A stretch of 64,000 bases of DNA from Fomitopsis serialis. Its lineage: Eukaryota > Basidiomycota > Agaricomycetes > Polyporales > Fomitopsidaceae. Positions 24,905 through 37,505 of this stretch are shown one piece after another. Numbering within the stretch: position 1 is the first letter of the stretch; each line of letters begins with the position of its first letter. The stretch lies in the NCBI RefSeq assembly GCF_022376445.1, contig NW_025954991.1:186001-250000 (forward strand), written 5' to 3'. The notes beneath the pieces were generated by a model. That model did not search any database. It saw nothing but the letters and a program-made list of their open reading frames with translations, and was not told the origin of the DNA. A program made the position numbers and the translations under genes.

Positions 24905-26531
24905 ATGAGCTTCCAATCGCTCAACGAGGACGCGCTCGCAGCTATCGTATCTCATCTGGACGCGTCAGACGCACGCAGGCTCTCGTTGACCACCCGCGCG
25001 GTCTACATTCTCGCCAAATATCAGTCGCTGACGTCGGTCGCGGTGCACTCGTTCGAAAACACTGTCATATTCTGCCGATATTTTCTCGCCGATATGCGAC
25101 ATCGTTTCTCTGCCTTGCGCACTCTGGAGATCCACAGACAGGCCCCATGGCTCAACATACCACCTTCTGGAGAAGAAAAATCAGCCGCGGCGCGCCTCCT
25201 TGCTGATGTGTTAGCAGGGGCGACGAACCTACAGAGGCTCGTGCTAACCAATGCAGAAGCATGGATCACTCACGATCACCATATCGCCGACGCAATCTCC
25301 TCGATGACTCACCTGGCCGAGATTGAATTGGAGGGCCTCGGTCACCTCACCTCTGACATGATCTCCAAGTTGCGGTCCCAACCACGCAAACTTTCATTGA
25401 CGGAAACCACCCGTTTATCATACTTGACATCTTCCGGGTTCTATCTCAGCAAAGACGTGTGTCTCCCGAGCGTGCAACGTTTGATGGTTACCGAGTATGC
25501 AGTCTACCTCATCACGCTGGCTGACTGTGCGCGGGTCTTCCCAAATGTCCGCTGGGCTGACCTGGGAAGCCTCGAGAGCCGATCACGCCCCTTTGGCATC
25601 CTCACTTGGAACGATGCAGTCGGCCATCAAACTGTCGTCGAGTGGCCACTACTCGAGCACCTCAGGGGACCAACAGCTGACATCCGTAACTCAGCCTTCG
25701 TAGTACCCATTCATTCGGTGGAAATCACCACTAAGTTGGACCCGGATCTGGGCCTGGTTTGGTTTGCTGATGAAGACTCAGAAAGAGATGAACGGCTTCA
25801 AGCGGTCATGATTGTACGCAGTTCGCAGCCTGTCGCCCTCTTGGCCAGCGCACATTCGGATATCGCAGACGACTTCTGGCTGATGTTCGTGACGTCGTCG
25901 GGACGTTTACGATACCTCTCTGTCACGCTCTATGACATCCGTGTTTCCTCGCACTCGGCTAATAAGATATATGCGTGGTGGGTGAGTGCAGATATCTTTG
26001 ATATACTGGCCGGTAGAAAGAGAGGCTTACAATCTGGAACAGGAGAAATTTGTCCCAGTGGCCGCCCGTACGAACATCATATGTCTGAAGGTGCAATGCG
26101 ACTCGAGGCTAGATACAAACCCAAGTTGGGACCCGACGACTGGGCGCCCGTGCGCTGGACCTTCCGATATGGTCGGCGCGATCATGACTATGACTATGTT
26201 CCCCACTTTAGCGAAGTCGGTGCCATCTCTGCGTTACCTGTGCGTCCACGTCCCGGCGCATCCAAACTGTTCCTCCCCCTTGGAGAGCTTAGTATCAGTA
26301 TCAGAGGACGACGAGATGCGTGCGTCTACGTATTGGTGGAAGTTACGCGGCCCTGGCGACGACCGGGTTGCAGAGCGACTTGATGCAGCCATCGGAGAAC
26401 GTGTTGCGGCCTACATGTCTTCGGCGCGTTATGACTACACGAAGGATCTTGACGGTGAGTTCCCGGTGACTCTCGGTGTACTCGAGACGCTCAATCGTGG
26501 CGCTCTTCCAGAGACTAGTGATGCGATATGA
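24905..26531 (+). CDS. F-box protein, family member 2
   Basis: Predicted SCF adaptor. Exon 1 is 24905-25981 and exon 2 is 26043-26531, with a 61-nt phase-0 intron; both are open with no missing base. The start MSFQSLNEDALAAIVSHLDA is right after a leader intron (about 24825-24878). The F-box covers about residues 3-45, followed by leucine-rich-like segments (LADVLAGATNLQRLVLTNAE, CARVFPNVRWADLGSLESR). Exon 1 ends KIYAWW just before gtgagt, the family splice position. Exon 2 has NIICLKVQCDSRLD, SVPSLRYLCVHVP, STYWWKLRG and GERVAAYMSSARYDYTKDL. About 522 residues. It forms a tandem pair with the next gene. Confidence 0.85.
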
Positions 26532-27221
26532 TGATTCGATACCACTCGTAAGTGCTTTCCTGCCACTCGCGCAGACGGCATTCGTCAACCAGTCATATTT
26601 TATCCAGGCATGTCGAGGGCTTAGCAGGTGCATCGAACGACTGGGCTAATGCAATTGCTGCTGTACTACATAACAATCAGAAGCGACATCGTGCTTGGTT
26701 GTCTAGAGTTATTCACGCAATCATATCGAGGCAACATAGGGCAACACAAACACAGGGTCACGGTGCACGGTGGCAGGCGCGATCAGCCTGAGGTGAGAGA
26801 GCGCGCACAGTTTTACGGTCTCGACCGCGTCATGTACCGTACCGTGACGCTCACATCTCCGTCGTCCGAGCCGGAGGAGAGCTACTCCCGTAGCCTCTAC
26901 CCTCCGGCCGGTGAGTAATGAATACTTATCCATCGCTTGATAGTCTACAGAAGATTGATAGCGAACCAGCGGCCAGTGTGGAATGATGTCTCTTCATTGT
27001 CATTGAATCTGACCTCAATGATCAGCTGATCTTGACCGCGAGGCTCTGCATGTGCGTTTCGCGAGTTATTTGGGTCCGGACATGTCTACTGTCCGCCGAC
27101 CGTTTTCCGCCACTAACTACTACCTTGGTCGACACTTCGACGGTGAGTCTTGATTCAAGTCTACAGCGAAACACCCGGACTGACGGTACTACTAGGCCCT
27201 ACATCGTCGTTGACAGCGAGG

Positions 27222-28827
27222 ATGAGCTTCCAATCGCTCAACGAGGACGCGCTCACGGCTGTTGTGTCTCATCTGGACGCGTCGGACGCACACAACCTGT
27301 CGTTGACCACCCGCGCAGTCTACATCCTCGCCAGATACCAGTCCCTAACATCGGTCACCGTACACTCGTTCGCAAACACCGTTAAATTCTGCCAATACTT
27401 TCTCGCCGATATGCGACATCGTTCTTTCGCCTTGCGCACTCTCGAGATCTACAGACCCGCTCCAGGGCTCAACATGGATGTGCCACCCTCTGGAGAAGAA
27501 CAATCAGCCGCGGCGCGCCTCCTTGCTGATGTGTTAGTAGGGGCGACGAACCTCCAGAGGCTCGCGCTAATCAATGCAGAAGCATGGATCACTCATGATC
27601 ACCATATCGCCGACGCAATCTCCTCGATGACTCGCCTGATCGAGATCGAATTGGAGGGCCTCGGTCAACTCACCTCGGACATGATCTCCAAGTTGCAGTC
27701 CCAACCACGCAAACTTTCGTTGACGGAATGCGAACGTTCATCAACCTATGCACCTTCCATCTTTCACCTCGAGGAAGACTTGTGTCTCCAGAGCGTGCAA
27801 CACTTGGTGGTTACCGAGTATGCAGTCTGCCTCATCACGCTCGCAGCCTGTGCGCGGGCCTTCCCTAATGTCCGCTGGGCTGACTTGGGAAGCCTCCAGA
27901 GCCAGTTTCGCCCCAACCTCACATGGTACCACTGGCCTGCAGCCGACTCTCAAGCTGACGTCGAGTGGCCACTACTCGAGCATCTCAAGGGCCCAACAGC
28001 TGAAATCAGTGGTCCAGCCTTCGTAGTACCCGTCCACTTGGTGGAAATCACCACTCAGTTGAGTCCGGATCTGGACCCGGGTTGGTGCGACACCGATGAA
28101 GACTGGGAAAGTGATGAACGGCTTGCAGCGGTCATGACCGTACGCAATGCTCAGCCTATCGACCTCTTGGCCAGCGCATACTCGGATATCGAAGACGACT
28201 TCTGGTTGAGCTTCGTGACGTCGTCGGGGCGTTTACGATACCTCTCTGTCACGCTCAACGATATCCATGTTGCCTCGCAGTGCGTCAATCAGATATATGC
28301 ATGGTGGGTGAGTGCAAACATCCTGGATACACTGGCCGATAGAAAGAGATGGCTTACAACTTAAACAGGAGAGATTTGCCCCGGTGGTTGCCCATACGAA
28401 CGTCGTATGCTTGAAGGTTCAATGTGCCTCGAATCCGGAGACATACCCTTGGGACCCGACGATCGAGCGCCAGTCCATTGGATCTTCTCGTGTGGAAGCG
28501 TTCGGCGCGATGGCAATTATGCTCCCCACTTTAGGGAAGTCAGTGCCATCTCTGCGTTATCTATGCCTCCACGGTCCGGCGTGTTCGGTACCAGAGGACG
28601 ACGAGATGCGTGCGTTCACGTTCTGGTGGAGGTTCCGCGGCACCGGCGGCGACCGGTTTGCAGAGCCACTTGACGTGGCCATCGGAGAACGTGTCGCTGC
28701 CTATATGGCTTCGACGCGTTATGACTACACAATGGAAACGTTTGACGGCGGTGAGTTCCCGGCTGCTCACGGTGTACTCGAGCTGCCTAACTGTGACGCA
28801 ATTCCAGACGCAGGATTCGAGATATGA
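27222..28827 (+). CDS. F-box protein, family member 3
   Basis: Close tandem paralogue of the preceding gene. Exon 1 is 27222-28307 and exon 2 is 28369-28827, with a 61-nt intron in the same position after QIYAWW. The start MSFQSLNEDALTAVVSHLDA matches. Exon 1 keeps the F-box and LADVLVGATNLQRLALINAE, and exon 2 keeps NVVCLKVQCASNPE, SVPSLRYLCLHGPA and GERVAAYMASTRYDYTMET, ending AIPDAGFEI. About 514 residues, fully open. Substitutions and small length differences from the neighbour are scattered in the leucine-rich part, which would be the substrate-contact region in this type of protein (inference). Confidence 0.85.
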
Positions 28828-29697
28828 TGACGAAGCGGTGTTGAATCTACTTGTATGTACGTACTTCCCACCGACTCGCGCACACGGCGTTCGCCAACCT
28901 ATCATAGTCTATCCAGGTGCTTCGAACGATAGTCTCCGTTGCAGCACTGCTCGAATGACTACCAGTACGCCAATAGAATTGCTACTGTACTCCATAGTGA
29001 TGAGAATCAACGCCATTTTTTTTTCGAAAGCGTGGAGGATACTGACAGTCATAAAATTATATCAGCACGGCAAAATCATGCATTCTGAGCAGCGGAAATG
29101 TTCACGTCAAGAGCGCTGATTCGAAATGACTGCGAATTGTCGGATCGAACGGCCACGCGGTGCACCCAGCCCTGGGAGGTAAGTAGTCGAATTTCAAGGA
29201 CGTTCAACTATACCAATCATGCGCAAAGAACCTTGCATGCAGTCAGGCTGCTTCACTTGTTCTGTTATGATGGAATATACCTTGGAACCGGGGAGCCTCA
29301 CAGTGCAGCGCAGCCTGAGCTGCAGCCTGCCATCGCCACAATCGCCGCAGACGTAACATGGTTTTATGGCTTATACAGCTGCAAGTAATGCTTGGATTGA
29401 GCGGGAGCAGAGTACTCCTCGAGCTCGGCATCAGCGGCATTCCGGGCGAGGCCGGGGCGTTCGAGCATTCGCTTCCGATTTGATCACACCCGCCGGAGAT
29501 GGAGTCGAAAAGCTAGCGTCGAGTCATGAAGATGCACGAGTCCGAGTCCTCTTATTAGATCAGTAGCACTCAGCTCGCACCGCTTGGCCAGTGTGATTGA
29601 CGATCCGGAGGAGGAGCAGGCTCTTATCGGTGAGCAAAATCAAGACGGATCCGGAATTTGAACACTATTGTCATTGACTGTCCCTTTTAGAAAAGCG
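28828..29697. other. Intergenic and leader intron of F-box gene 4
   Basis: AT-richer than the flanking genes, with a T-run near 29018. No conserved protein or RNA gene. A leader intron gtgagc...ttttag (about 29632-29690) ends seven bases before the next ATG. Confidence 0.4.
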
Positions 29698-31347
29698 ATG
29701 AATCTTCTGACACTAGACGAAGACAGTCTTTCTGCCATTGTTGCACATTTGAGCTGCGATGACGCGCTCAGACTCTCACTCGTGGCCCGTTCTATCCACA
29801 CCATCGCAAAGCACCACGCGCTGAAGCATGTCACCATTTACACTTACGACGGCCTGGTCAAATTCTGCTGGTATATGCTCAACGACATGCGTCACCGTCT
29901 GTCGTGCATCGTTTCATTCATAGGGGAATTATGGATCTTGAATGACGCAGAGATGGACGAGAGCAGCTTCTTGGGTCCGCCACTAGTCACGATAGAGGAG
30001 TATGAAGCAGCGGGCGCGCTCCTTGCAGGTGTGCTCGAGAGAGCGTGCAACCTCAGAACATTCGTTCTCAACCGAGCGGAGGTCTGGATGGAGTACGAAC
30101 CTCGTATAGCCGACGCGGTCATCGTCATGCGCCGCCTGAACGAACTGGTGTTGCGGGACATCGGGCCTATGGTTTCACGCGTTATCCACAACATGCAGTC
30201 CAAGCCCTGGAAGCTGGCAATACCAGAAATAGATGTCAGCTCGTACTACGTGCACAACATATTCCCGCTGGACGACGGCCTTCGCCTACCTTTCGTCCGT
30301 CATCTCACAGCGTACGGCAACATGGCCTTGCCATCCGTCGCCGGTCTAGTGCGCGTGTTTCCCAATATACGCTCGCTGGATCTAGGAAACACCTACCAGG
30401 TCAAGGAACCCCCGATCGAAGGCATACTAGAGATCAACTGGCCGCACCTCGAGCATCTCGAGGGCATGCCCGAGACACTGGCAAAATGGCGAAACATGAC
30501 CCCGATACACTCGGTGCGCCTGTGGAGAGACTTCGACGCTCGCTACCACAGAAACCCCAGGCTGCTTGAAGGAGTGCGCTCTGCACAACCTGTGGCACTG
30601 GCGATCTCGTTTGGCTCCGCAGCCGATGCAGGGTACTGGAACGATATCGTGTCGGTATCTTCTAAGCTGCGATACCTCCGCGTGGATGTATGCAGCACCC
30701 GATATTCGAGGAGTTGGCAACAGGATCTAGAGACGTCGTTTGTGAGTACATTTGAAACAACGAACTGCAATGCGAAGTCTCACATCATACCCTCTTGAGG
30801 CTAAAATCATACCTACTCTTGCAAAGTCGACAATCATCTGCTTGGAGATCTTGTGCTGCCTTCCCGAGCGCACGGAGAAGAATGAGAATGACAACATGTC
30901 GGACCGCGCATGCAACGACGTTGCAGAACACGAGAGCTGCGAATCCATCTGTTCCACCTTGCCGGCTGCAGTGGCCTCGATTCCTACACTGAAGTACCTG
31001 TCGCTCCACACATATACCTATTACGGGCAGCCGATAGACGGGTTATCCGAGCATCCACTGACGGGAGGGCCTATTGGTGGAGTTACGATGGTTCGGGCGT
31101 CGAGAGAATCGCAATGCCCATGGATGCGACGAGGGGGAGGCGCATCGCTGCGTATCTGCGTTCTCCAGCATATGATCACACGAAGGAATTTTCTGGTGAG
31201 TATTGGAAAACTCATACATTGCATTACAAGATCCTGACTTGGACGGTGTTGATCGACAGATACCACGGTGTTGTGACACCAGATGTGTTGAGATCTGGCA
31301 TCGCGGTCAGGACGGATGGTACGCTCAATGGGATAAAGGCAAGTTAA
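29698..31347 (+). CDS. F-box protein, family member 4, one apparent frameshift
   Basis: Start MNLLTLDEDSLSAIVAHLSC, directly after a leader intron, as in the family. Exon 1 (29698-30741) has the F-box and leucine-rich-like parts (LAGVLERACNLRTFVLNRAE, LVRVFPNIRSLDLGNTY, SVSSKLRYLRVDVCSTRYS). Exon 2 contains TIICLEILCCLPE, IPTLKYLSLHTYTYYG, GRAYWWSYDGSGVERI and GRRIAAYLRSPAYDHTKEF. In exon 2 the frame changes by one base near 31038. A missing third-position base (GA?) just before CGGGTTATC restores the run into GRAYWW; the exact place is less certain than in other genes. The exon-2 acceptor is uncertain (around 30820-30826). The end is set at the first stop after the conserved C-terminal block. 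Confidence 0.72.
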
Positions 31348-31516
31348 GACATATGGGCGCACCTCACTCGCAGTATGTTAGGTTGTGTGTTTGCACGCAT
31401 GTGGTGATAGAACTCGGATGTAGTAGATATACACCTGTCACGAAGGCATTCTAATGCGTGTCCGAAAGATAGACTGCGACATATATTAAATGGCACACAA
31501 CAGGACGCTCGAAAGA

Positions 31517-32224
31517 TCATGACGTATCAATATCACGGTGAGGAGAAGCGAAAGCGGGTCGGACGGGATCGTTGACTTCTGATGCCGGTGCCCCACTGAT
31601 ACTAAGAGTCGAAGCAGAACTTGAACCAAGAGACATGCGGGGTCCATTCGAGGTAGAGAATGTTCGTCTCGAACAGCGTCCGTCTGTCGCAGGCATACCT
31701 GTCCGCCGCTTACCGAAGGCTACACTATGTGCCTGGATGAAGTTTGGGATGATGTCCCAAGTAGGTCCAGCGCCTAAGCTGTGACCGCAAGTACATGAGC
31801 ATACCGTACACAACGGCAAGACGTGGTCAGGATGAGGAGCAGGACCAGCGGCGATACCAATTATCACTATACACAAGTCCAGCGAGGAAATCTGACTAGT
31901 CGACGAGCCTGTATACGGCGAGTAGACTAGCGAGACGAGTTGCGAGAAGCAGGTCGAAGAAAGGAGTGATGCAGTCATAAGCGCCCACCGAGGTAGGCCA
32001 TGTCGAGACGACCTCAGCAAACTTCCCCTACCCACCGCATTCGGCTCGCTTTCTTGCACAAATATGTGTCGTCGAGGATGCAGTATAGCTTGAGGATATT
32101 TTTGAGAGCCATAATCAAGAGTTCTGACCACCAAAAGGCGGACGAACAAGAATAAATGCCAAAAGTGCGAATATTCGGGCAATCTTCCGCGCGCAAGTCG
32201 CGTCAAATCGTCAGGCGGCTGCAC
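31517..32224 (-). other. Long open frame of doubtful coding status upstream of H3
   Basis: An open frame of 235 codons on the minus strand with a few hydrophobic stretches (FWHLFLFVRLLVV) and a Ser/Arg-rich end. Overlapping frames also look partly protein-like (for example ALKNILKLYCILDDTYLCKK), so it may be a membrane-protein gene disturbed by missing bases, or noise. I do not recognise a family. It lies in the otherwise empty 1 kb between F-box gene 4 and histone H3. Confidence 0.2.
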
Positions 32225-32416
32225 CGGTTGTGCGACGGAACCTTCAACCGTGGGAACTGGGCACTGCGGACCTTCAACGGCGACGAACAGTCAGCACAAG
32301 GCCCCACCAACTCTCCCTCCTCTCTTCGTCGTCTACCACCACCGCCCCGAGCCCGCCCTCAAGCCCGCCCCACTCCCGCCCGTCTTCTATCTCGTCCAAC
32401 ACCTCGTTGAATAGCC

Positions 32417-33195
<779 letters not shown>

Positions 33196-33424
33196 ACAAT
33201 CTCACACCTCACCACACACTTCCTTGCTCGTCCGTTCTCTCCTCTCGCCGTGTCGATTATTGATCTGTGAGCCTTCGTGTACTATTGTACTATGACTTGT
33301 GGCTAGGCCAGTGATTATGTATGCCGGGTGTTAACGAACTGTATACATGTTTCATGTCATGTTGTACATCCCGATGTGCACAACAATGGAGGGCTAGTCC
33401 GTAATAATGAATGATCCCATGACA

Positions 33425-35049
33425 TCAGACCCCATCTGCATCTGTCCACTCCGTGACCGAGATGGTGTCGCCCATCTTGATTACACCACTATCGTTGAAC
33501 ACGCCGTATGTTCCGAAGCACGGCTTGTTCTTCCCTTCGTGATACATCCCAGTCCGGAACTTCATGAGGATCTTGAAGGGTACCGCTGCATCGCGGTCGC
33601 CCACGTTTGGGTCGACATTGGGCAGCTTAAGAAGCAAATGATGAAACCTCTTGCAGATATGCTTCAGAGGAGCATACGTACGAGGCACCGGGTACATTTC
33701 TGTACGAAGGTAACCGCGGTAGATTGGCGTCCCCTGTCGGACTCATTTGGAGGCGGATTGATGACAACTTCGCGCCAGAAGTCCTCCGCAAACGGGACGC
33801 CAGCACCCTTGACGATCACGTTCGCTCTGAACCTGATGCACCGTGTACGTCGGGGTCAATCGACTCGCACATTGTCTGCATTGAACAAGGCACGGACCGA
33901 TCAATGAGGACAGACCCCTTCGTCCAGCGCTCGCGGTTCAACCCGCCGATAGCAGTCCCACTGTCCGTCGCCAGCTTGCGCACGACGCGCTCGAACTCTG
34001 CGATGCTCTCCTCGCTCGCGACGTGCAGCGGGAAGCGTCCTGGTAGAGGTCGAAGCTTCGAGTGTTGGGAACGCGGACGTCGTTGGGCAGGCGCGTGGCG
34101 CGGGGCCTTTCATCATGAGGTGCACGGGGCGCTCAAAGTACTCAGAGAGGATAGAGGAGGGGGACGGGTCTGAAGAGACGGATTGGCAGATGTAGCCGTC
34201 GACGCGGGCATCGCCGTTTACGGAGCCGTCGTCGATGCTGTTGGTTGCCGATGAGTACATGGCCATTTTGTGTGTTGCGAGGAACAGAGGAGGACGTACG
34301 TTTCCCATGTGTTCAAGATGTCTTGTGTAGGGTTCAGAGGGACAGCGAAGGTTTCGCATCCAGACTCTTCCGGGAATGAGACTTCGAGGATCCCGCCAGA
34401 AGCAGACGCGGGGTCGGGTACGATGCGAGGCGTGATCAGCACCATCTAGACATTTGGTGACCTTCTCTTCGCATAAAGAGTGGTATAGCCAACCTTTGGT
34501 ACCTGCCTTGCAGTCAGATCCTATGCGTACTAGCATCGATGATGCCCCATGCGCGATCGTACTGTCCGGGATCAAGCTATGTAACAGAACGGCCGTAGAT
34601 ACAGGCGGCCCGAGTCCGATTAGCAGGTCCATGCCATACGGCGATGGCATGGACTTGCTAAACAGTTCGGGAACGGTACAAGCAACTCGAACTCGCCTAC
34701 CTCTAGACATTCAGGGGTGTAGCGGACTTCCGTTACTGACGTACCTCTGCAGCTCTGGTACGTTGTAATTTGGCATCAGAAACGCTCAACATACAGACGG
34801 ATGGCATATACATGCCTTGATGGGGTAGATGCAAATCCTAGAGACATGTACTTCGCCGATCTCAAACGGTGCCGAAGTAGGATACTCCGACAGCTGGGCC
34901 TGCATGGAGGTTGAGATTGCATCAAAATCGATTGCAAGGATATGGGTAGACATTGATGTACATACGGTGGATGGGACTGAAGCGTCTTGGCTGTCTTCCT
35001 CGGCAGGCTGCCCTAGAAGATTGCGGGCAAGGGAGACGAGAGCTGACAT
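33425..35049 (-). CDS. MOSC domain protein (mARC-like), two apparent frameshifts
   Basis: Predicted molybdenum-cofactor-binding protein of the MOSC N-terminal barrel plus MOSC family, related to mitochondrial amidoxime-reducing component. Read from the ATG at 35049 (MSALVSLARNLLGQPAEEDS), the N-terminal barrel contains EIGEVHVSRICIYPIK, SCRGTSVTEVRYTPECLE and MVLITPRIVPDPASASGG. The MOSC part contains FRANVIVKGAGVPFAEDFWR, FVQKCTRCLV, VGDRDAAVPFKILMKFRTG and KPCFGTYGVF, ending TDADGV. Introns are short and canonical (for example the one starting gtacgtcctcc at about 34300). Two one-base gaps lie close together at 34048 and 34034, both third positions (Thr AC?, Ala GC?); between and after them LYQD and FPLHVASEESIAEFERVV read correctly. 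Likely intact in vivo. Confidence 0.8.
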
Positions 35050-35948
35050 GGTATAACAGATTTCTGCCGGCGTTCTCCCTCAAGAAGATGTAACTAGCTT
35101 TAGATCCAGTCAGTCAAGGCAGGAATCAAGGAGAGACGGTGACTCGGAGAAAGCAGCTGCGGAAGCTCGATATGGACTGTGTCTTTCAAACTTCACGTCC
35201 GCGACAAACGCAATCAGAGCTTAGTATCGTCACATGTAGACACTGAAGCCGGCGGTGTGAGAGGAGTGGATTGTTTGCGCGCCTAAGTATAGATACACGC
35301 AGACAGTTGCAACTGATGTCGAGATAGACTGGTAGTACCAAGGTAGTACAGTAAGTAGAGGCTTGCGTAGAGTCCACTGCCGCGTGGATTGTAGGAAGTG
35401 GACGCACGATCGGATCTTGCTCCGAGATCTGTTGGCGCCGGCGTCCCGACACTGTAGCCTTCATACTTGCCAAATGCTTGCTACATCGTCCGTCGACGCG
35501 TCCACGGCCTCTTCCCGACCGAAAGCCCACTGCCATATGCTTCGTCTACGAGCACAACGAAGACGAATTTCCGACATAGCTATGCTCAGAGCATTGTCTG
35601 GAAACATGAGCTACTCGATCTGGGGTTCCACTCCATCTCCGTGATCGTCATGGGTGACACAGTAGCGAGCCCAAAAGCCTTCTCCATTGTACCTGGTATC
35701 ACCAGCTCCGTGCCGCGTGCGCTACTCTGGGAGCTGCGGCACTGCAGCCAGCACACCACTGTCCTTGTCCCAAATCCTCGCCTAGCTGGTTCGTGGAATT
35801 CGAGTGGCTATGACGTCGCCTGAACGCAGGGGCAGCCCCACTGAGTATATAACACTGCAAGTCAACTTCAGGGCGATTCCAGCAACAACATCTCCTTCCT
35901 GTCTATACCAAGTCTCAGTCAAGCCAAGCAAGAATACCTTTGACAAAA
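35050..35948. other. Intergenic, divergent promoter region
   Basis: Lies between the divergent MOSC and isocitrate-lyase-family genes. A 118-codon open frame at 35467-35823 (plus) has no recognisable similarity and atypical composition, so I do not call it. The stretch ctgagtatataacactgc near 35840-35857, about 100 nt before the next ATG, is a TATA-like candidate. Confidence 0.4.
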
Positions 35949-37098
35949 ATGACGACTCCAACAAGCTTTAAGCCCGACATGCCCAGCAAGCTCAGGAAGT
36001 TGATGAATGAGAGTGCGTAGCTCGACACGAAATTCTTCTGCTTGCCGAAACTCATGGTCGTGTTCTCCGACAGAGGACTGTATAATCTGCCCTGGTGTCT
36101 TCGACGGCATCTCCGCACACGTCGCGAACAGCGCAGGCTTCGACTGCCTCTACCTCGCAGGCAGCGGCGCCTCCGGGTCCGTCATCGGCGAACCCGACCT
36201 CTCCGTCATCACCGGCACCGAGCTCGCCAACACCGCCCGCATGATCACCCAGGTCAGCGATGTCCCTGTCATCGCCGACGCGGACACTGGTTTCGGCGGG
36301 CCGCTGAACGTTGCGCGGACAATGCGATGTATGAGAGCGCAGGGGTCGCGGGGTGCACATCGAAGACCAGACTTCCCAAGCGGTGTGGGCAGTTGAACGG
36401 CAAAGACGTCGTGGATATGGAGACGTACCTCGAGCGGATTGTGGCTGCGGTGAGAGCGCGCAGGAACCCAGACTTCCTCATCATTGCACGAACGGACGCG
36501 CGGAACGCGGTACAATTCGGTGGTGGAGATGCTGGTGAGGAGGCATTCGAGGAAGGCGTCAAACGGTGTGTGGAGTCAGCGTAACATATCCTTGCGCATA
36601 CTCATGCGCGTTCATATAGATTGAAGGCAGCTCTGGAAGCTGGCGCTGACGTTGCATTCATGGAGAGCCCACGGACGATGGAGGAGAGCGGGCGGCTCGT
36701 GAAAGCCCTCGCACCGCACCCTGTCATGATCAACGTCCTCCCGAACGGCCTCACGGGCAACTACAAGGTGGAAGACTGCAAGCGCCTCGGGTTCAAGCTC
36801 GCAATTTACCCGTGCACGGGCTTCATCCCGGCTACGATTGCCATGGAGAAGTCATACGCAGCGCTGCGGGACCAGGGCACGGACTTGGACAATTGCGAGG
36901 GCTGGCAGATCAAGGACTTCTTCGAGGTGCGTCTGCGTGCCGCATGTTGCAATAAAAGAGGCTCATGCTTATTCGTTGCATTCTTAGCGTGTTGGGTTGA
37001 AGCCATCCTTCGACTTCGATCGTAGCGTCGCTGAGAATGTAAGGCAAGACGTGAAACCGAGCAGATACGAAGAGATGTCTGGGCATGACCTGTTCTGA
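35949..37098 (+). CDS. Isocitrate lyase/PEP mutase superfamily enzyme, four missing bases
   Basis: A (beta/alpha)8 enzyme that makes or breaks a C-C or C-P bond of an oxaloacetate-like substrate. Exon 1 (MTTPTSFKPDMPSKLRKLMN) joins, after an intron ending at about 36076, to DCIICPGVFDGISAHVANSA, then LYLAGSGASGS, the metal/substrate loop VIADADTGFGGPLNVARTM, a region with VHIEDQT and the Cys loop PKRCGQLNGKDVVDMETYLE, FLIIARTDARNAVQ, GADVAFMESPRTMEESGRLV and PVMINVLPNGLTGNYKVEDC. The last exon ends YEEMSGHDLF. The Cys of KRCG suggests C-C lyase rather than PEP mutase chemistry. Between 36326 and 36377 four single bases are missing, each at a third codon position (CG?, GG?, AC?, CC?). With them the motif region is standard. 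The precise substrate cannot be told. Confidence 0.82.
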
Positions 37099-37505
37099 GG
37101 GCTATCAGCTGTTTCAGTGTGGTGTACTACTAGTAGGACATAGGAAGGTGTGATCTTAGTGTACAACAGTACTCAGCCTACGATGCTCTAGCTATGGAGT
37201 ACATACTTCATGACAAATGTGGACTCTGGAGAATAAATTCCATAAATACTTAGACTAGTGGTGGACCAACAGTGTCGGTGGACTGCGACTGACGAATGTC
37301 GCGACGCACGTGTGTGTGACGTAACGCGACTTACTCCCGTCGCGTTCCTCCGAAGCGGCGGAAGATTCTCGAGGTCTTCCTCAGAGTCCGCGTATGCGCT
37401 GGCGGCCTGCCCCCCTCCTCCTGTTCCCCTCTTCTCCCCTCTCTGTGAATACCCTTCCACCCATCGCGCCTCTATAGACTCCGTAGAGGGCAAAGGACCA
37501 GAACG

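Larger units (their letters stand above)
24411..28830 (+). repeat. Tandem duplication of an F-box gene unit (period about 2.3 kb)
   Basis: The two F-box genes at 24905-26531 and 27222-28827 sit in repeated units with upstream flanks. The interval between equivalent points is 2317 nt around the start codons. Matching upstream landmarks include tcatatcgaggcaaca (24429 and 26728), gtaccgtaccgtgacgctca near 24537 and 26834, and cagaagattgatagcgaa near 24657 and 26948. Coding parts differ at scattered sites, while a 114-nt block around the leader intron and start is nearly identical (see findings). Confidence 0.8.

Noticed and set aside
32261..32275. cactgcgga word resembling the MITE end
   Set aside because: Only the first nine bases match. 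There is no partner inverted repeat or target duplication nearby, so it is a chance match.
35467..35823. 118-codon open frame upstream of the isocitrate-lyase-family gene
   Set aside because: No recognisable similarity. It lies in the divergent promoter interval and has overlapping open frames of similar quality.
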